Part shown: positions 16,186 through 24,556 of the stretch, piece after piece
Layout of the letters: every line of letters begins with the position of its first letter
Numbering within the stretch: position 1 is the stretch's first letter
From: JABFSC01 sp031389045
GTDB taxonomy: Bacteria > Desulfobacterota > Binatia > Bin18
Direction: 5' to 3'
Length of the DNA stretch: 50,495 bases
Assembly: GCA_031389045.1 (NCBI GenBank)
Contig: JANMSE010000069.1
Location: forward strand, 1 to 50,495
Notes under the pieces: generated by a model
Told to the model about the DNA's origin: nothing
Database searches by the model: none
Seen by the model: the letters and a program-made list of their open reading frames with translations, nothing else
Made by a program: the position numbers and the translations under genes

Positions 16186-16992
16186 TCACGAAAGTCGTTT
16201 CCGCAAGACAATGGTGTGTTGCAAGGCTAACCAACGGTTCAACGGGGAGAGGACCGATTCGGCGCTTTGGATAAGGCGGCCCCAGCTATCTGGGACGAGT
16301 TGACGAAAATTCACCCCACCGCTTGTGAGGTACCACAGGTGCGTGTGGGGGCGGTCGAGCACCACTTCAAGTGTGGGAAATTCTGCTTCGAGTTTTTGAC
16401 GATCGCGCGTGAAGACAATGTACGAGAGGGCTTGGTTGGCATTGGCGAGCGGTCCGGTTGGCCCTGGGGAGTCCCACGTTGGCGCACGAGGATCAAACCC
16501 TTCCGCCGCGTGGAGGTGCTGAAACAGCCACCGTGCGAAAGGTCCGTGAAAAGGTTCGATTAAAACAGCCCCCCCTCCGGGATGGAGGACCCGGAGCAGC
16601 TCTCCCAAAAACAAACGGGGACGGGCAAGATGGTGAAACACGTTGATCGCATAAATCGCGCGCAGGCTGCACGCGCCGAATGGCATGGCCTCGCCGCGCA
16701 AGACCAGATCAATGAAAGGCAAGTGCTTGATGTCACTCGTTATGACCTCTGGGTAGACTTCCTTGATGCGGCTGGAGCCGCTGCCAATTTCGAGGCAGGG
16801 ACCCGGAGTCTCCTCGAAGTACCGGCGATCCATCTCTCGGCACTCGTGATAAAATTTTTGGAAGAGTTCCCGAAGAAGCGTCTTGCGTTGCAAGGCGTGG
16901 CGGTGAGCCAGAGAGCAATCAAGACTATCGACATCATGGCCTCGAACAGTGGGATCAATCAACCAGTCACGGAGAGTGTGTAGCATTGGCAT
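16186..16992 (-). CDS. Class I SAM-dependent methyltransferase
   Basis: 268 aa. Motif I is CLEIGSGSSRIKEV (~67-80), followed by ITSDIKHLPFIDLV (motif II acidic residue), then LRAIYAINVFHHLARPRLFL and LHPGGGAVLIEPFHG (motifs III-IV). This is the Methyltransf_11/25 layout used for small-molecule or lipid methylation. It is in the same direction as the GMC/SDR unit, 70 nt upstream of it, so perhaps co-transcribed. No SD is evident. Target unknown. Confidence 0.8.
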   Translation of the reverse strand: MPMLHTLRDWLIDPTVRGHDVDSLDCSLAHRHALQRKTLLRELFQKFYHECREMDRRYFEETPGPCLEIGSGSSRIKEVYPEVITSDIKHLPFIDLVLRGEAMPFGACSLRAIYAINVFHHLARPRLFLGELLRVLHPGGGAVLIEPFHGPFARWLFQHLHAAEGFDPRAPTWDSPGPTGPLANANQALSYIVFTRDRQKLEAEFPTLEVVLDRPHTHLWYLTSGGVNFRQLVPDSWGRLIQSAESVLSPLNRWLALQHTIVLRKRLS

Positions 16993-17163
16993 GATTATGC
17001 CATAACCGCCTCATAAGATAATCACCTCGGCGGTGGAGGCGATTCCCCAGAGCGAGATTCACGCGCAACAGCGGCTCACGGTGCGACAATCGCAGAGGTT
17101 GACGGCGCGGTAATGGGATTGTCCCGTCGGATCCATCCGGGGCTCCAGGGCCGTCGAGAGTGA

Positions 17164-17261
17164 GTAGGGTGCGCTCCGCGCACCAGTCCCCTGGAGCACC
17201 CGACCTCCGCCGAAAAGGAGGTTGGTCCGCCGGAGAGATCGGTGCGCAAAGCGCACCCTAC
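17164..17261. repeat. ~100-bp composite palindromic element, copy 1
   Basis: 98 bp with ends GTAGGGTGCGC and GCGCACCCTAC. Each end itself is a small hairpin (GGTGCGC-TCC-GCGCACC and GGTGCGC-AAA-GCGCACC), and a central ACCTCC..GGAGGT stem joins them. The second copy at 17352-17451 is about nine-tenths identical by eye. Confidence 0.85.
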
Positions 17262-17351
17262 TGTCTGCCAAGAGGTTGAGAGGAAAACTCGCACTCCGCA
17301 ATCCCCACTCCCCAATCCGCGATCGCTATCCGGGCGACAGGGCTGGAGTGA

Positions 17352-17451
17352 GTAGGGTGCGCTCCGCGCACCAGTCTCCTGGAGCACCCGACCTCCGCCG
17401 GAAAATGAGGTCGGTCCGCCGGAGGGATCGGTGCGCAAAGCGCACCCCTAC
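17352..17451. repeat. ~100-bp composite palindromic element, copy 2
   Basis: Same architecture and orientation as copy 1, with ends GTAGGGTGCGC and GCGCACCCCTAC and an inner ACCTCCGCCGG / CCGCCGGAGG core. The right end has one extra C. The two copies form a direct repeat, so the 90 bp between them could be lost or expanded by recombination. They fill most of the 16993-17507 gap, which shows no gene. Confidence 0.85.
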
Positions 17452-17507
17452 CCAGATAAAAAAGCGCAATTGGTAGCCGCGCGACGTATAGAACATCGGG
17501 TTTTCCC

Positions 17508-17693
17508 TTACTCGAGATAGCCCAACCCTTCGAGCCGTTTGCGAACCTCTGCCTCGTTGACGGGGCTGACGGCTGGGGATGCGGGCGGGGAAACGGGGCG
17601 TTGGTCACGGGGCACTCGTCGCCATCGCAACGTCCCGCGGAGCAGCTCCAGCAACCGCCGCCATCTCGTGCCCTGCGTGTGGTGCTCTACCAT
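17508..17693 (-). pseudogene. Out-of-frame C-terminal tail of the AlkP-superfamily gene
   Basis: Frame -1 relative to the hydrolase, from the ATG at 17691-17693 (overlapping that gene's TAG as ATGGTAG) to a TAA at 17508. It ends EAEVRKRLEGLGYLE, a tail motif that AlkP-type phosphohydrolases commonly carry; the neighbouring sulfatase has the matching VVERLRGLGYL. It therefore looks like the original C-terminus displaced by a one-base shift. It could be a natural mutation, a sequencing error or a frameshifting event. Confidence 0.5.
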
Positions 17694-19654
17694 AAGGCGT
17701 GCCCATCCATATCGGTCGGAATGTGCGCCCCAAGCTGTTTGAGGATCGTGGGAGCAATATCTTCGAGCGACGGATTCTCCAACGACAACGGGCGATTCAC
17801 CAGGAGCACGCCCGGTACCAAGTCCGGATCGACGATATGGTCGCCGCTCCACTTCTTGGTGTTATCCTCAATCAGGGCACGCGGCACGCCGCCGACGGCG
17901 GTTTGCCATGAGGCGCGATACCCATCCTGAAACCCCAGAAACACGTCTGGCGCGTGCGCCGCCTCGGCCCCGTGGTAGATGGCCTCTCGATCCAGGACCC
18001 GACGGATCACTGGCTGGCCGGTCTTGTCATCCTGAAACGTGAGGAGTCGCGTGCTGAGGTCGCGCAAGAGGGTGCGGGCCGCGTCTCCGGGTTCGACGAT
18101 CCCTTGCGGCTCGCGGCCCCGCAGGTTCAGATACATCCCGCCAATCCCCAGCGCATACGCCTGCGTGCGCGACCAGTCGATGTCCTGGCCGAATCCTCGC
18201 CCCTCGTCGCGGTGGTCTTGCAAGGTGAGCAGTCCTTGCTCCCGGAGCCAACTGTTGAGATGCACCGCGCGCCGAAAGGACGCGAACCCGTGATCCGACA
18301 GGACAATCAGCGTCGTGTCGGGGTCGATCTTGTCCAACACCTGGCCGACAATCCCGTCCATTCGTTGATACCACTGTTCAATGACGTGCCCATACCGCTG
18401 GCCCAACTCTGGGGTGTAGAGCGGATGCGTGGGATCGATGGCCCGCCAAAACATGTGCTGAATCCGGTCGACCGTGTCGAACACCGTGACGAACACCCCG
18501 CCGCGATACCGTTCAAGTTCATGCCACAGCATGGCCTCGCGTTCGTGGTGGATATGCTCGCATTGTTGCAGAAAGGCGTCGTCATCAAGCCGCCCTTCGT
18601 TGAGCGCCCAGGTATCTTCGGGCATGCCTTGGGTGTGATAGATGCCGATGGTCCGCGCTAAATCCTTGGCGTAGCGGTCCGGGTAAGAAATGGGATACGG
18701 CGGATTCTCCGGGTCAAAGTTCAGCGGCGAGCCGTACAATCCGAGTTCGGGAGCGACACTGGTCAGATAGAAGCGCCCCACGGCCGACATGCTTTGGAAA
18801 AAACCGGTCTTGAACTTGACGTGAAACCACGGACTCCATTCGCGCTCCTTGAGTGTGAAACTTTGCTTTTGCACCGTCATGGTCGCGGTGCGGTGGGTAA
18901 GGTCGCGCGTGATGGTGAGCGGAACCGTGAGGTCCTTGCGCTGCTCCCCAGTGCCGAGCGTTGGGCCTTGCAGCGTCGTGGTCAGGGTCGGGCCCGTGTT
19001 GTCCACTTGAATGACGCGGCCCCCCATGGCGAGCGGGTTCTGTACGGGGGCGGTTGTCCAGTAGAGAAATGTCCCTTGGCTACCTCTGAGGTCGGGCACG
19101 CCCATCCCGGACAACATGCGACCGTGGACCTGTTCTGGCGGAAACGTAATCGGACAGCGCACGACGACGGTATCGATATGGTCGGCGGACGTGAGCGACC
19201 AAAACGGATCGCCCTGCCGTTGCGCGAGGTAGCGACTCCCTTCGATTTTGGTCAGGGCTAAGTCGGGCAGGTAGGTGCCGGGCACGCGCTTGACGAAATC
19301 GAACAGGCCGTGCTTGCCGGGATTGCACCCGGTGGCGAAGGTAGACCACGCGACCGGGGATTCAGGCGGAGTCGTGGTCCGCAGGCGGGTGTACAACCCT
19401 TGGGCGCGTAACCGCGCGAACTGGGGCATACTCCCCTTGGCCAAGTATTGCTCCAACAGCGTGGGGTCCATGCCATCAATGCCCAGCACGATGACCTTGG
19501 CTTGAGTGGAGGAGAGTGGGGAGTCAGGAACGTGAGCCATATAGGCACCTATGAGGAGGGCGCAGAGCATGACGGCGGCGGACCAGCGCCAGGAGCGCCA
19601 GGCCGCGAGGTGTCGTTGTTGAGGCATGGGAACGGGAGAACCGTGGCGGGTCAC
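17687..19654 (-). CDS. Alkaline phosphatase-superfamily type I phosphodiesterase, membrane-anchored
   Basis: 655 aa from GTG 19652-19654; the ATG at 19627 is an equally plausible start. Residues ~24-42 (WSAAVMLCALLIGAYMAHV) are a signal anchor, so the catalytic domain is periplasmic. Metal and nucleophile motifs are present: VIVLGIDGMDP (first Asp), PPESPVAWSTFATG (Ser/Thr nucleophile region), VTVFDTVDRIQHMFW, LIVLSDHGFASF and WSGDHIVDP. Such enzymes hydrolyse phosphodiesters, nucleotides or lipid phosphates. It directly abuts an upstream 87-aa membrane gene (stop then GTG), suggesting an operon. The C-terminus appears frameshifted (see 17508-17693). Confidence 0.85.
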   Translation of the reverse strand: MTRHGSPVPMPQQRHLAAWRSWRWSAAVMLCALLIGAYMAHVPDSPLSSTQAKVIVLGIDGMDPTLLEQYLAKGSMPQFARLRAQGLYTRLRTTTPPESPVAWSTFATGCNPGKHGLFDFVKRVPGTYLPDLALTKIEGSRYLAQRQGDPFWSLTSADHIDTVVVRCPITFPPEQVHGRMLSGMGVPDLRGSQGTFLYWTTAPVQNPLAMGGRVIQVDNTGPTLTTTLQGPTLGTGEQRKDLTVPLTITRDLTHRTATMTVQKQSFTLKEREWSPWFHVKFKTGFFQSMSAVGRFYLTSVAPELGLYGSPLNFDPENPPYPISYPDRYAKDLARTIGIYHTQGMPEDTWALNEGRLDDDAFLQQCEHIHHEREAMLWHELERYRGGVFVTVFDTVDRIQHMFWRAIDPTHPLYTPELGQRYGHVIEQWYQRMDGIVGQVLDKIDPDTTLIVLSDHGFASFRRAVHLNSWLREQGLLTLQDHRDEGRGFGQDIDWSRTQAYALGIGGMYLNLRGREPQGIVEPGDAARTLLRDLSTRLLTFQDDKTGQPVIRRVLDREAIYHGAEAAHAPDVFLGFQDGYRASWQTAVGGVPRALIEDNTKKWSGDHIVDPDLVPGVLLVNRPLSLENPSLEDIAPTILKQLGAHIPTDMDGHALW

Positions 19655-19918
19655 TTAGGGCCACCAGAGCACGAGGGCGCCGCTCACGAGGCTGAGGCCG
19701 GCGACGGTGAGCAGGGTCCAGCGCCAGTGCTGAGTGAGGAAGGTCAGCGCGCGTCCGGCGACACGACGAAAGACGACCAGACTGCCAGCCAGCAGCGCGA
19801 ACAGCACCGCGAGCACGGGTCCCAACATGCCGGCTGCCGCAGGTAGACTCCCGCCCAGGGGAACGTAGAGGAACGTCATAAAGGTTGAGATTGGGACTTG
19901 AGGGGCTAATAATGGCAT
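19655..19918 (-). CDS. Small two-helix membrane protein
   Basis: 87 aa with AAAGGAG 6 nt before the ATG, so the start is firm. Two hydrophobic segments (LGPVLAVLFALLAGSLVVF, ~33-51, and WTLLTVAGLSLVSGALVLWW, ~67-86) are separated by a basic loop RRVAGRALTFLTQHWR. The stop touches the start of the AlkP-type hydrolase, so it is co-expressed and may anchor or export that enzyme. No known family recognised. Confidence 0.65.
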   Translation of the reverse strand: MPLLAPQVPISTFMTFLYVPLGGSLPAAAGMLGPVLAVLFALLAGSLVVFRRVAGRALTFLTQHWRWTLLTVAGLSLVSGALVLWWP

Positions 19919-20010
19919 GCGTGGCTCCTTTGTATCGGTCTTTGTCGGGCCGTCGTTTTGCGCCGCAGGGGCTAGAGCACCTGAAACGGCGGGATTCTGT
20001 TGCCCCTCTA

Positions 20011-20236
20011 GGGCGATGGCATTAAGTTAAGGAAGTTTTGGTCGCAGGAGAAATCACCCCCACGCCGCCCCCGCCGGGGACTGAACTCCCCGGCTACCCT
20101 CATGGCCTCGCTCCGCGAGGCCAGAGACGCCGCAGAGCGGCATTATGAGGGTAGCCGGGGGTTTCAACCCCCGGTTTGCTGCGAGCAGCGCCTTTCGGCT
20201 TAACTTCATGCCATTGCCCAGCCGGGAGAGGGAACC
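20011..20236. repeat. Nested composite repeat (~226 bp)
   Basis: Outer inverted ends: GCGATGGCATTAAGTTAAGG (from 20012) and CTTAACTTCATGCCATTG (from 20199), the latter leading into CAGCCGGGAGAGGG. Inside lies a second palindrome, CCCCGGCTACCCTCATG (from 20086) against ATGAGGGTAGCCGGGG (to 20160), with GCCTCG..CGAGGC at its centre. It is thus a hairpin element inside a hairpin element. The interval 19919-20363 holds no gene. Confidence 0.75.
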
Positions 20237-20315
20237 TGGAAGCCACCTCGCGACCATTACCGATTTTGATCGTCAAACTTCATGAGGGCAAAGAGTTTTC
20301 TCATCGTCAGCGAAC

Positions 20316-20362
20316 TGTCTTCAACTCCGAACTCCGAACTGCCCTAGACTCCGAACTGCTTC
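20316..20362. repeat. ACTCCGA heptamer array
   Basis: AACTCCGAACTCCGAACTGC and ACTCCGAACTGC words in period 7 lie directly against the 3' end of the minus-strand secreted-protein gene. Confidence 0.7.
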
Positions 20363-20363
20363 C

Positions 20364-21128
20364 CTACTCCACACCAAACTGCTGCAACTCCACCGGCACC
20401 AACGCGCACCCTGTTCCTGTCACTGCCAGCGTATAGGGGCCCTCTGAAGGAGGAGGAGGGGCCCCATCCATGTCGTAGCCATCCACGACGATAAAATAAT
20501 CGGTGCCCGCCACTGCGGAGAGGGTCACCGATTCCGCCGTGGCGGCACTTCCCGTGTCGTCCACGCAGGCGCAGTCGGACAACAAACTCGAACAGGTTGG
20601 TTCGTACACAATCAAGGCAAGGTCTTGTCCTCCCGTTGGCGCTGCATTGATCGTCAAGGTACAGTTCACATCCGTGCGAATGCGCCACGCGCGGTCGGGG
20701 CCGGTGCCAGTGCCGGTATAGATTGCCCCACGCGGTAAGTTTGCGGGAAGACCACCTCCGGTGCACGTTGGGGCTGCGGTACACGTGGGACTGTTCTCGT
20801 CCGTTGGAAGATCAAAGTTATCATTTGCTCCGACCGTGGTATCGGCAGTTGGTCCGAATGGCAACGTGGGATCAATCTCGTGAGTGGCTCCGGTACAGAC
20901 GTCGTTGGGTGTGTTGAAAATGATCGAGGGTGATGGCGGGTGTTGCGTGAAATAAGCCGCCACTTGTTCTTTATATGCCGCCAGTTGCTCCGGCGTCATG
21001 GTATCGGCGATGGATTTTTTGACCACGACTTCAGCGGCGGTCAGGGCGTGCGCGTTTGGAAGGTGTGATTGTTGTCCGACAACGAATATGAGACCGAGAC
21101 CAAAAAACCAGAGTGGTTGCCGCTTCAT
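20364..21128 (-). CDS. Secreted protein with a pre-peptidase C-terminal (PPC)-like domain
   Basis: 254 aa from the ATG at 21126-21128, preceded by a purine-rich AAGGAAGGGGG. Residues 1-29 are a signal peptide (WFFGLGLIFVVGQQ...HA). A short helical region (TPEQLAAYKEQVAAYFTQHP) is followed by a Cys-rich beta domain. GAIYTGTGTGPDRAWRIRTD, then LALIVYEPTC, ESVTLSAVAGTDYFIVVDGY and YTLAVTG give the jelly-roll pattern of PPC-like domains. Disulfides probably stabilise it outside the cytoplasm. It diverges from the sulfatase gene across a 200-bp spacer. Specific role unknown. Confidence 0.7.
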   Translation of the reverse strand: MKRQPLWFFGLGLIFVVGQQSHLPNAHALTAAEVVVKKSIADTMTPEQLAAYKEQVAAYFTQHPPSPSIIFNTPNDVCTGATHEIDPTLPFGPTADTTVGANDNFDLPTDENSPTCTAAPTCTGGGLPANLPRGAIYTGTGTGPDRAWRIRTDVNCTLTINAAPTGGQDLALIVYEPTCSSLLSDCACVDDTGSAATAESVTLSAVAGTDYFIVVDGYDMDGAPPPPSEGPYTLAVTGTGCALVPVELQQFGVE

Positions 21129-21328
21129 CACATCCCCCTTCCTTAATCCTTACGCGTCGGAACCTAACAGGAAGGAGGAGGGCAAGTCCAGGGCCGAGTT
21201 TCGAGCCAAGGTGCGCAAAACGCACCCGACATCCGAGACTCTCCGATTCCCTGATTCTCCGTTTCGCCGATTCCTTTTTCCTGTCGTGGTCCTTGTCCTC
21301 CGACACGGCCTCGCTAAGATCACGCCCC

Positions 21329-23281
21329 ATGCGGCTCTCACGTTGGCAAAATCGACTTCGTGTTTCCCTTCTGCTGGGGAGTTTCCTCGGCCTCCTGTTG
21401 CTGTTGACGTGGTCTGTCACTTCCCATCCCGCGCGTCCTCACATTTTGTTCATCACGATTGATACCTTACGGCCCGATGCGTTGGGCTGGGTCGCGCACC
21501 GCAATACCACGCCAGCGCTTGATCTGCTGGCGTCCCAAGGCGTGGCTTTCCCCGCCGCTGTGTCGCCCGTGCCGCTCACGCTGCCTGCGCATACGTCGAT
21601 GATGACCGGGCTGCTGCCGCGCCATCATGGGATACGAGATAACGGCCACGTCGTGGACGCGCGGTTGACCACGCTGGCCGAAATCCTGCGCGCCCAGGGC
21701 TATGCCACGGGCGCGGTCGTCGGTGGGTTTCCGCTCCAAGCCATGTTTGGACTCGATCAAGGATTCGCGCATTACGATGATGCGATTCCCAGTTTAGGGG
21801 AGCACTGGCTGGACCGTCCCGCCGCTGAAATCTCGGCGGCGGCCCTGGCGTGGCTGCGGTCGTTGCGGTCTCCGACTGGACATTGGCGGGCGCCGTGGTT
21901 TTTGTGGGTGCATTATTACAACCCGCATGATCCCTACACCCCGCCGCAACCGTTCGCCCGACCGGGACCGCGCGGTGACTACGACGGCGAAGTCGCGAGC
22001 GTTGATGCCGCCATCGGCGCACTGCGGCGCGGCATCGCCGAACTCGTGCCTGACCCCAATATCCTCACGGTAGTGACGGCGGATCATGGCGAGAGTCTGG
22101 GTGAGCATGGCGAACTCACCCACGGCTTCTTCGTGTACGACGCCACGTTGCTGGTTCCCCTCATCTTTCATTTTCCTGGTCACGTCGGCGCGGCCCAGAG
22201 CCCCGCGCCCGTGCGCCTGATTGATATTGCCCCCACGCTGCTGGATTTCTTGGCCATGCGCCCTTTGTCCCAGAGTGATGGCGTGAGCGTACGTCCGACC
22301 CTGGCGGGCGAGGCGCAGACCATTGCGCCGGCGTATCTGGAAAGTCAGCAGCCTTGGCTCGGCTATGGCTGGGCCCCGCTGACCGCGGTGCGAACGGCGG
22401 AATGGAAACTCATTGATGCCCCACGGGCCGAGTTGTATAGCCTTGCGCGGGATCCCACCGAGACGGACAACCGGATTGCCATTGACCAGGAAGTGGGCAA
22501 CCATTTGCGTCAGATGCTGGCAGGCGAGACGCCCGCACCCCCAGGGGCTGTGCCCCCAGGAGCACCTGTCTCAGGTTCGCCCGCGCTCCCAGACCCCGCC
22601 GTGGTGGAGCGATTACGGGGATTGGGGTACCTCGGTGGGGGGACGTCACCGACCGAAACTCCCACGGCCACACTGGCCGACCCGAAAGACCGGCTGGCGC
22701 AAAAGCAGCATCTGGATGAGGCCGAGGCGGCGTTACAACGCAAAGAGTATGCGGTGGCGTTAGCGGGTTTCGAGACCGTGCTGACGACGGAGCCGGACAA
22801 TCGCTATGCGCTGCTGCGCTCTGGCGTGGCGTTGCAACAACAAGGTCGGTGGCCTGAGGCGTTGCCACGGTTTGAGCAGTTGCTGCGGCTTGATCCCACG
22901 CAGCCCGAGGCGCGATACGCCTTGGCTGAGGTCCTCACCCAACTGGGGGAGATGGCCCGAGCCACGGCGGAGTGGCGGACGGTCGTGCAACAACAACCAC
23001 GACGGGCGGTGGCGTGGTCGAATCTGGGCATCGTGTTACTTCAAAGTGGACAGCTCCAGTCAGCGGAAGAGGCGTTGGCGCGGGCGGTGGCGATCACGCC
23101 GGAGGACCCGGTGTTACGAGAGAATCTGGGGGAATGTCGGTATCAACTGGCGCTCGCTGAGCTACGTACGGGCCGAAGAGAGAGCGCGCACCGTGCTTTG
23201 CACGCGGCCATAGCGGTGCAGCCGGACCTGCGCCAGCGGGCGGCGCGGGATGCGCGGTTGGTGGCGTTATTAGGGGGGTAG
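21329..23281 (+). CDS. Sulfatase-like AlkP-superfamily hydrolase fused to TPR repeats
   Basis: 650 aa from the ATG at 21329; an upstream in-frame extension has no SD and no signal. Residues ~8-30 form a signal anchor. The hydrolase domain shows HILFITIDTLRPDALGW (metal Asp pair), then PLTLPAHTSMMTGLLPRHHG, in which Thr occupies the usual formylglycine position, so it needs no sulfatase maturation. Further metal ligands are in TADHGESLGEHGELTHGFF. The domain closes with VVERLRGLGYLGG. About five TPR units follow (residues ~450-640). Probably a periplasmic phosphohydrolase scaffolded by TPRs; the substrate is unknown. Confidence 0.85.
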   Translation: MRLSRWQNRLRVSLLLGSFLGLLLLLTWSVTSHPARPHILFITIDTLRPDALGWVAHRNTTPALDLLASQGVAFPAAVSPVPLTLPAHTSMMTGLLPRHHGIRDNGHVVDARLTTLAEILRAQGYATGAVVGGFPLQAMFGLDQGFAHYDDAIPSLGEHWLDRPAAEISAAALAWLRSLRSPTGHWRAPWFLWVHYYNPHDPYTPPQPFARPGPRGDYDGEVASVDAAIGALRRGIAELVPDPNILTVVTADHGESLGEHGELTHGFFVYDATLLVPLIFHFPGHVGAAQSPAPVRLIDIAPTLLDFLAMRPLSQSDGVSVRPTLAGEAQTIAPAYLESQQPWLGYGWAPLTAVRTAEWKLIDAPRAELYSLARDPTETDNRIAIDQEVGNHLRQMLAGETPAPPGAVPPGAPVSGSPALPDPAVVERLRGLGYLGGGTSPTETPTATLADPKDRLAQKQHLDEAEAALQRKEYAVALAGFETVLTTEPDNRYALLRSGVALQQQGRWPEALPRFEQLLRLDPTQPEARYALAEVLTQLGEMARATAEWRTVVQQQPRRAVAWSNLGIVLLQSGQLQSAEEALARAVAITPEDPVLRENLGECRYQLALAELRTGRRESAHRALHAAIAVQPDLRQRAARDARLVALLGG

Positions 23282-23613
23282 GAGTCTGAGAGTCGTAGAG
23301 TCCAGGAGGGCGCGCTCAAGTTTCGCGAGGCGGTTCCGTGCGACGGTGGTGGTGCGATATGGATCGAGTTGTCGCGCCAGTTCGTAGCGGAACGTTCCAA
23401 GGAAAGGGGAAGCAGTGTCATTTTCTTTCGTCCGACCTCCTGGTAATGATGACGGCCTCCCAGTAATGCAGCCACGTGAAAAGGGAAGGACATGCAAGCA
23501 CTTGATGCGCCGACATATCCACGGATGGCGGAGAGAGCCACACCGCGCGGAAAGATCACGCACACCGTCCGCGTTGCGCCTGCCGAGTGTAGGAAGGGAT
23601 TGAGCTAAGTCGT
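23282..23613. other. 332-bp gap with word repeat and no confident gene
   Basis: A short GAGTC-word array (23282-23305) begins right at the sulfatase stop. On the minus strand fragments such as FRYELARQLDPYRTTTVA and, in another frame, WLHYWEAVIITRRSDERK look protein-like but are broken by frame changes. They may be the remains of a decayed gene. I cannot name it. Confidence 0.4.
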
Positions 23614-24339
23614 ATGGTGGCCCTCAGCGTCAACATCAATAAAATTGCCACGCTGCGTAACGCCCGTGGTGGCGATCAGCCCAATGTCGTCCAGGCGGCG
23701 CGCACGTGCATCGCGGCGGGATGTCACGGCATCACCGTCCATCCGCGTCCCGACGAGCGGCATATCCGCAAACACGATGTGCTCGATCTGGCGGCCATGC
23801 TCTCGGTTGAGTTCAATATCGAAGGCTACCCGTCTCCCGAATTGCTTGATCTCGTGTGTCGCGTGCGTCCAGCGCAGTGCACGCTGGTGCCGGACCCACC
23901 GGGTGTCCTGACCTCCAACGTAGGGTGGCATCTGACCGGCGAGGTCGCCTGGCTCGGTGACGTACTGCAACGGCTGCACGACCACGGCATCCGCACGAGT
24001 CTCTTTCTGGAGCCCGACCCTGACCAAGTCCGGCGAGCGAAAGACCTCGGGACCGACCGGATTGAGTTATACACCGAGCCGTATGCCAAGATGTTCGCCA
24101 CGGCGGAGCGAGAGCGGGTCTACGAGACCTATCACCGCGCGGCGTTAGCGGCACAGGAGGTCGGCCTCGGTGTGAATGCCGGGCACGATCTGAACCTCGA
24201 GAATTTGCCGTTCCTGGCTCAGCACCTGCCCGGTCTACTGGAAGTGTCGATTGGGCATGCGTTGATTTGCGATGCCCTGGATATGGGACTGCGTCCGGCG
24301 GTGCGGGCGTATTTGCGAGCGTTGGGGCAGCCGTTCTAA
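23614..24339 (+). CDS. pdxJ: Pyridoxine 5'-phosphate synthase
   Basis: 241 aa, usual family length. PdxJ condenses 3-amino-2-oxopropyl phosphate with 1-deoxyxylulose 5-phosphate, the last ring-closing step of the DXP-dependent vitamin B6 pathway. Signatures are complete: VNINKIATLRNARGG, the HPRPDERHI loop with phosphate and catalytic contacts, EFNIEGYPSPE, DRIELYTEPYA, GLGVNAGHDLNLENL and the final VSIGHALICDALDMG. The TIM barrel is intact. It stands alone, with no acpS or recO neighbour. The SD is weak (AGGAAGGG is rather far upstream); GTG 23617 could also serve. Confidence 0.95.
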   Translation: MVALSVNINKIATLRNARGGDQPNVVQAARTCIAAGCHGITVHPRPDERHIRKHDVLDLAAMLSVEFNIEGYPSPELLDLVCRVRPAQCTLVPDPPGVLTSNVGWHLTGEVAWLGDVLQRLHDHGIRTSLFLEPDPDQVRRAKDLGTDRIELYTEPYAKMFATAERERVYETYHRAALAAQEVGLGVNAGHDLNLENLPFLAQHLPGLLEVSIGHALICDALDMGLRPAVRAYLRALGQPF

Positions 24340-24376
24340 TTGAAGAGCCCATCCATGAAAGCAGCGCGTCCGTCAC

Positions 24377-24556
24377 TTACCGCAATTCGAGTTGTTTTCT
24401 GATAATTTCGCAAAGGGTATCTTTCATTTCGGCATGACGAGGAACGGGAGCCTTTTTCCCGTTCTTCGGGTTGGCGTAGATGTCGTGCCGTTTCCCATGA
24501 CGCACCAAATAACATCCGGCATCGACAAGCTCTCTGAGGAAGTCGCCCCGTTTCAC
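24377..24556 (-). CDS. hicA: HicA-family mRNA interferase toxin
   Basis: 59 aa from a GTG at 24554-24556 that overlaps the antitoxin stop as GTGA. MKRGDFLRELVDAGCYLVRH begins a dsRBD-like fold, with the catalytic histidine expected in LVRHGKRHDIY, then VPRHAEMKDTLCEIIRKQL. HicA cleaves mRNA in the ribosome A-site-independent manner known for the family and is neutralised by HicB. Translational coupling to hicB is clear. The gene is complete and lies downstream of pdxJ in the opposite orientation. Confidence 0.85.
   Translation of the reverse strand: MKRGDFLRELVDAGCYLVRHGKRHDIYANPKNGKKAPVPRHAEMKDTLCEIIRKQLELR

Noticed and set aside
23270..23563. 97-codon minus-strand frame between the sulfatase and pdxJ
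   Set aside because: Protein-like fragments fall in different frames and no family was recognised; treated as a possible decayed gene only.
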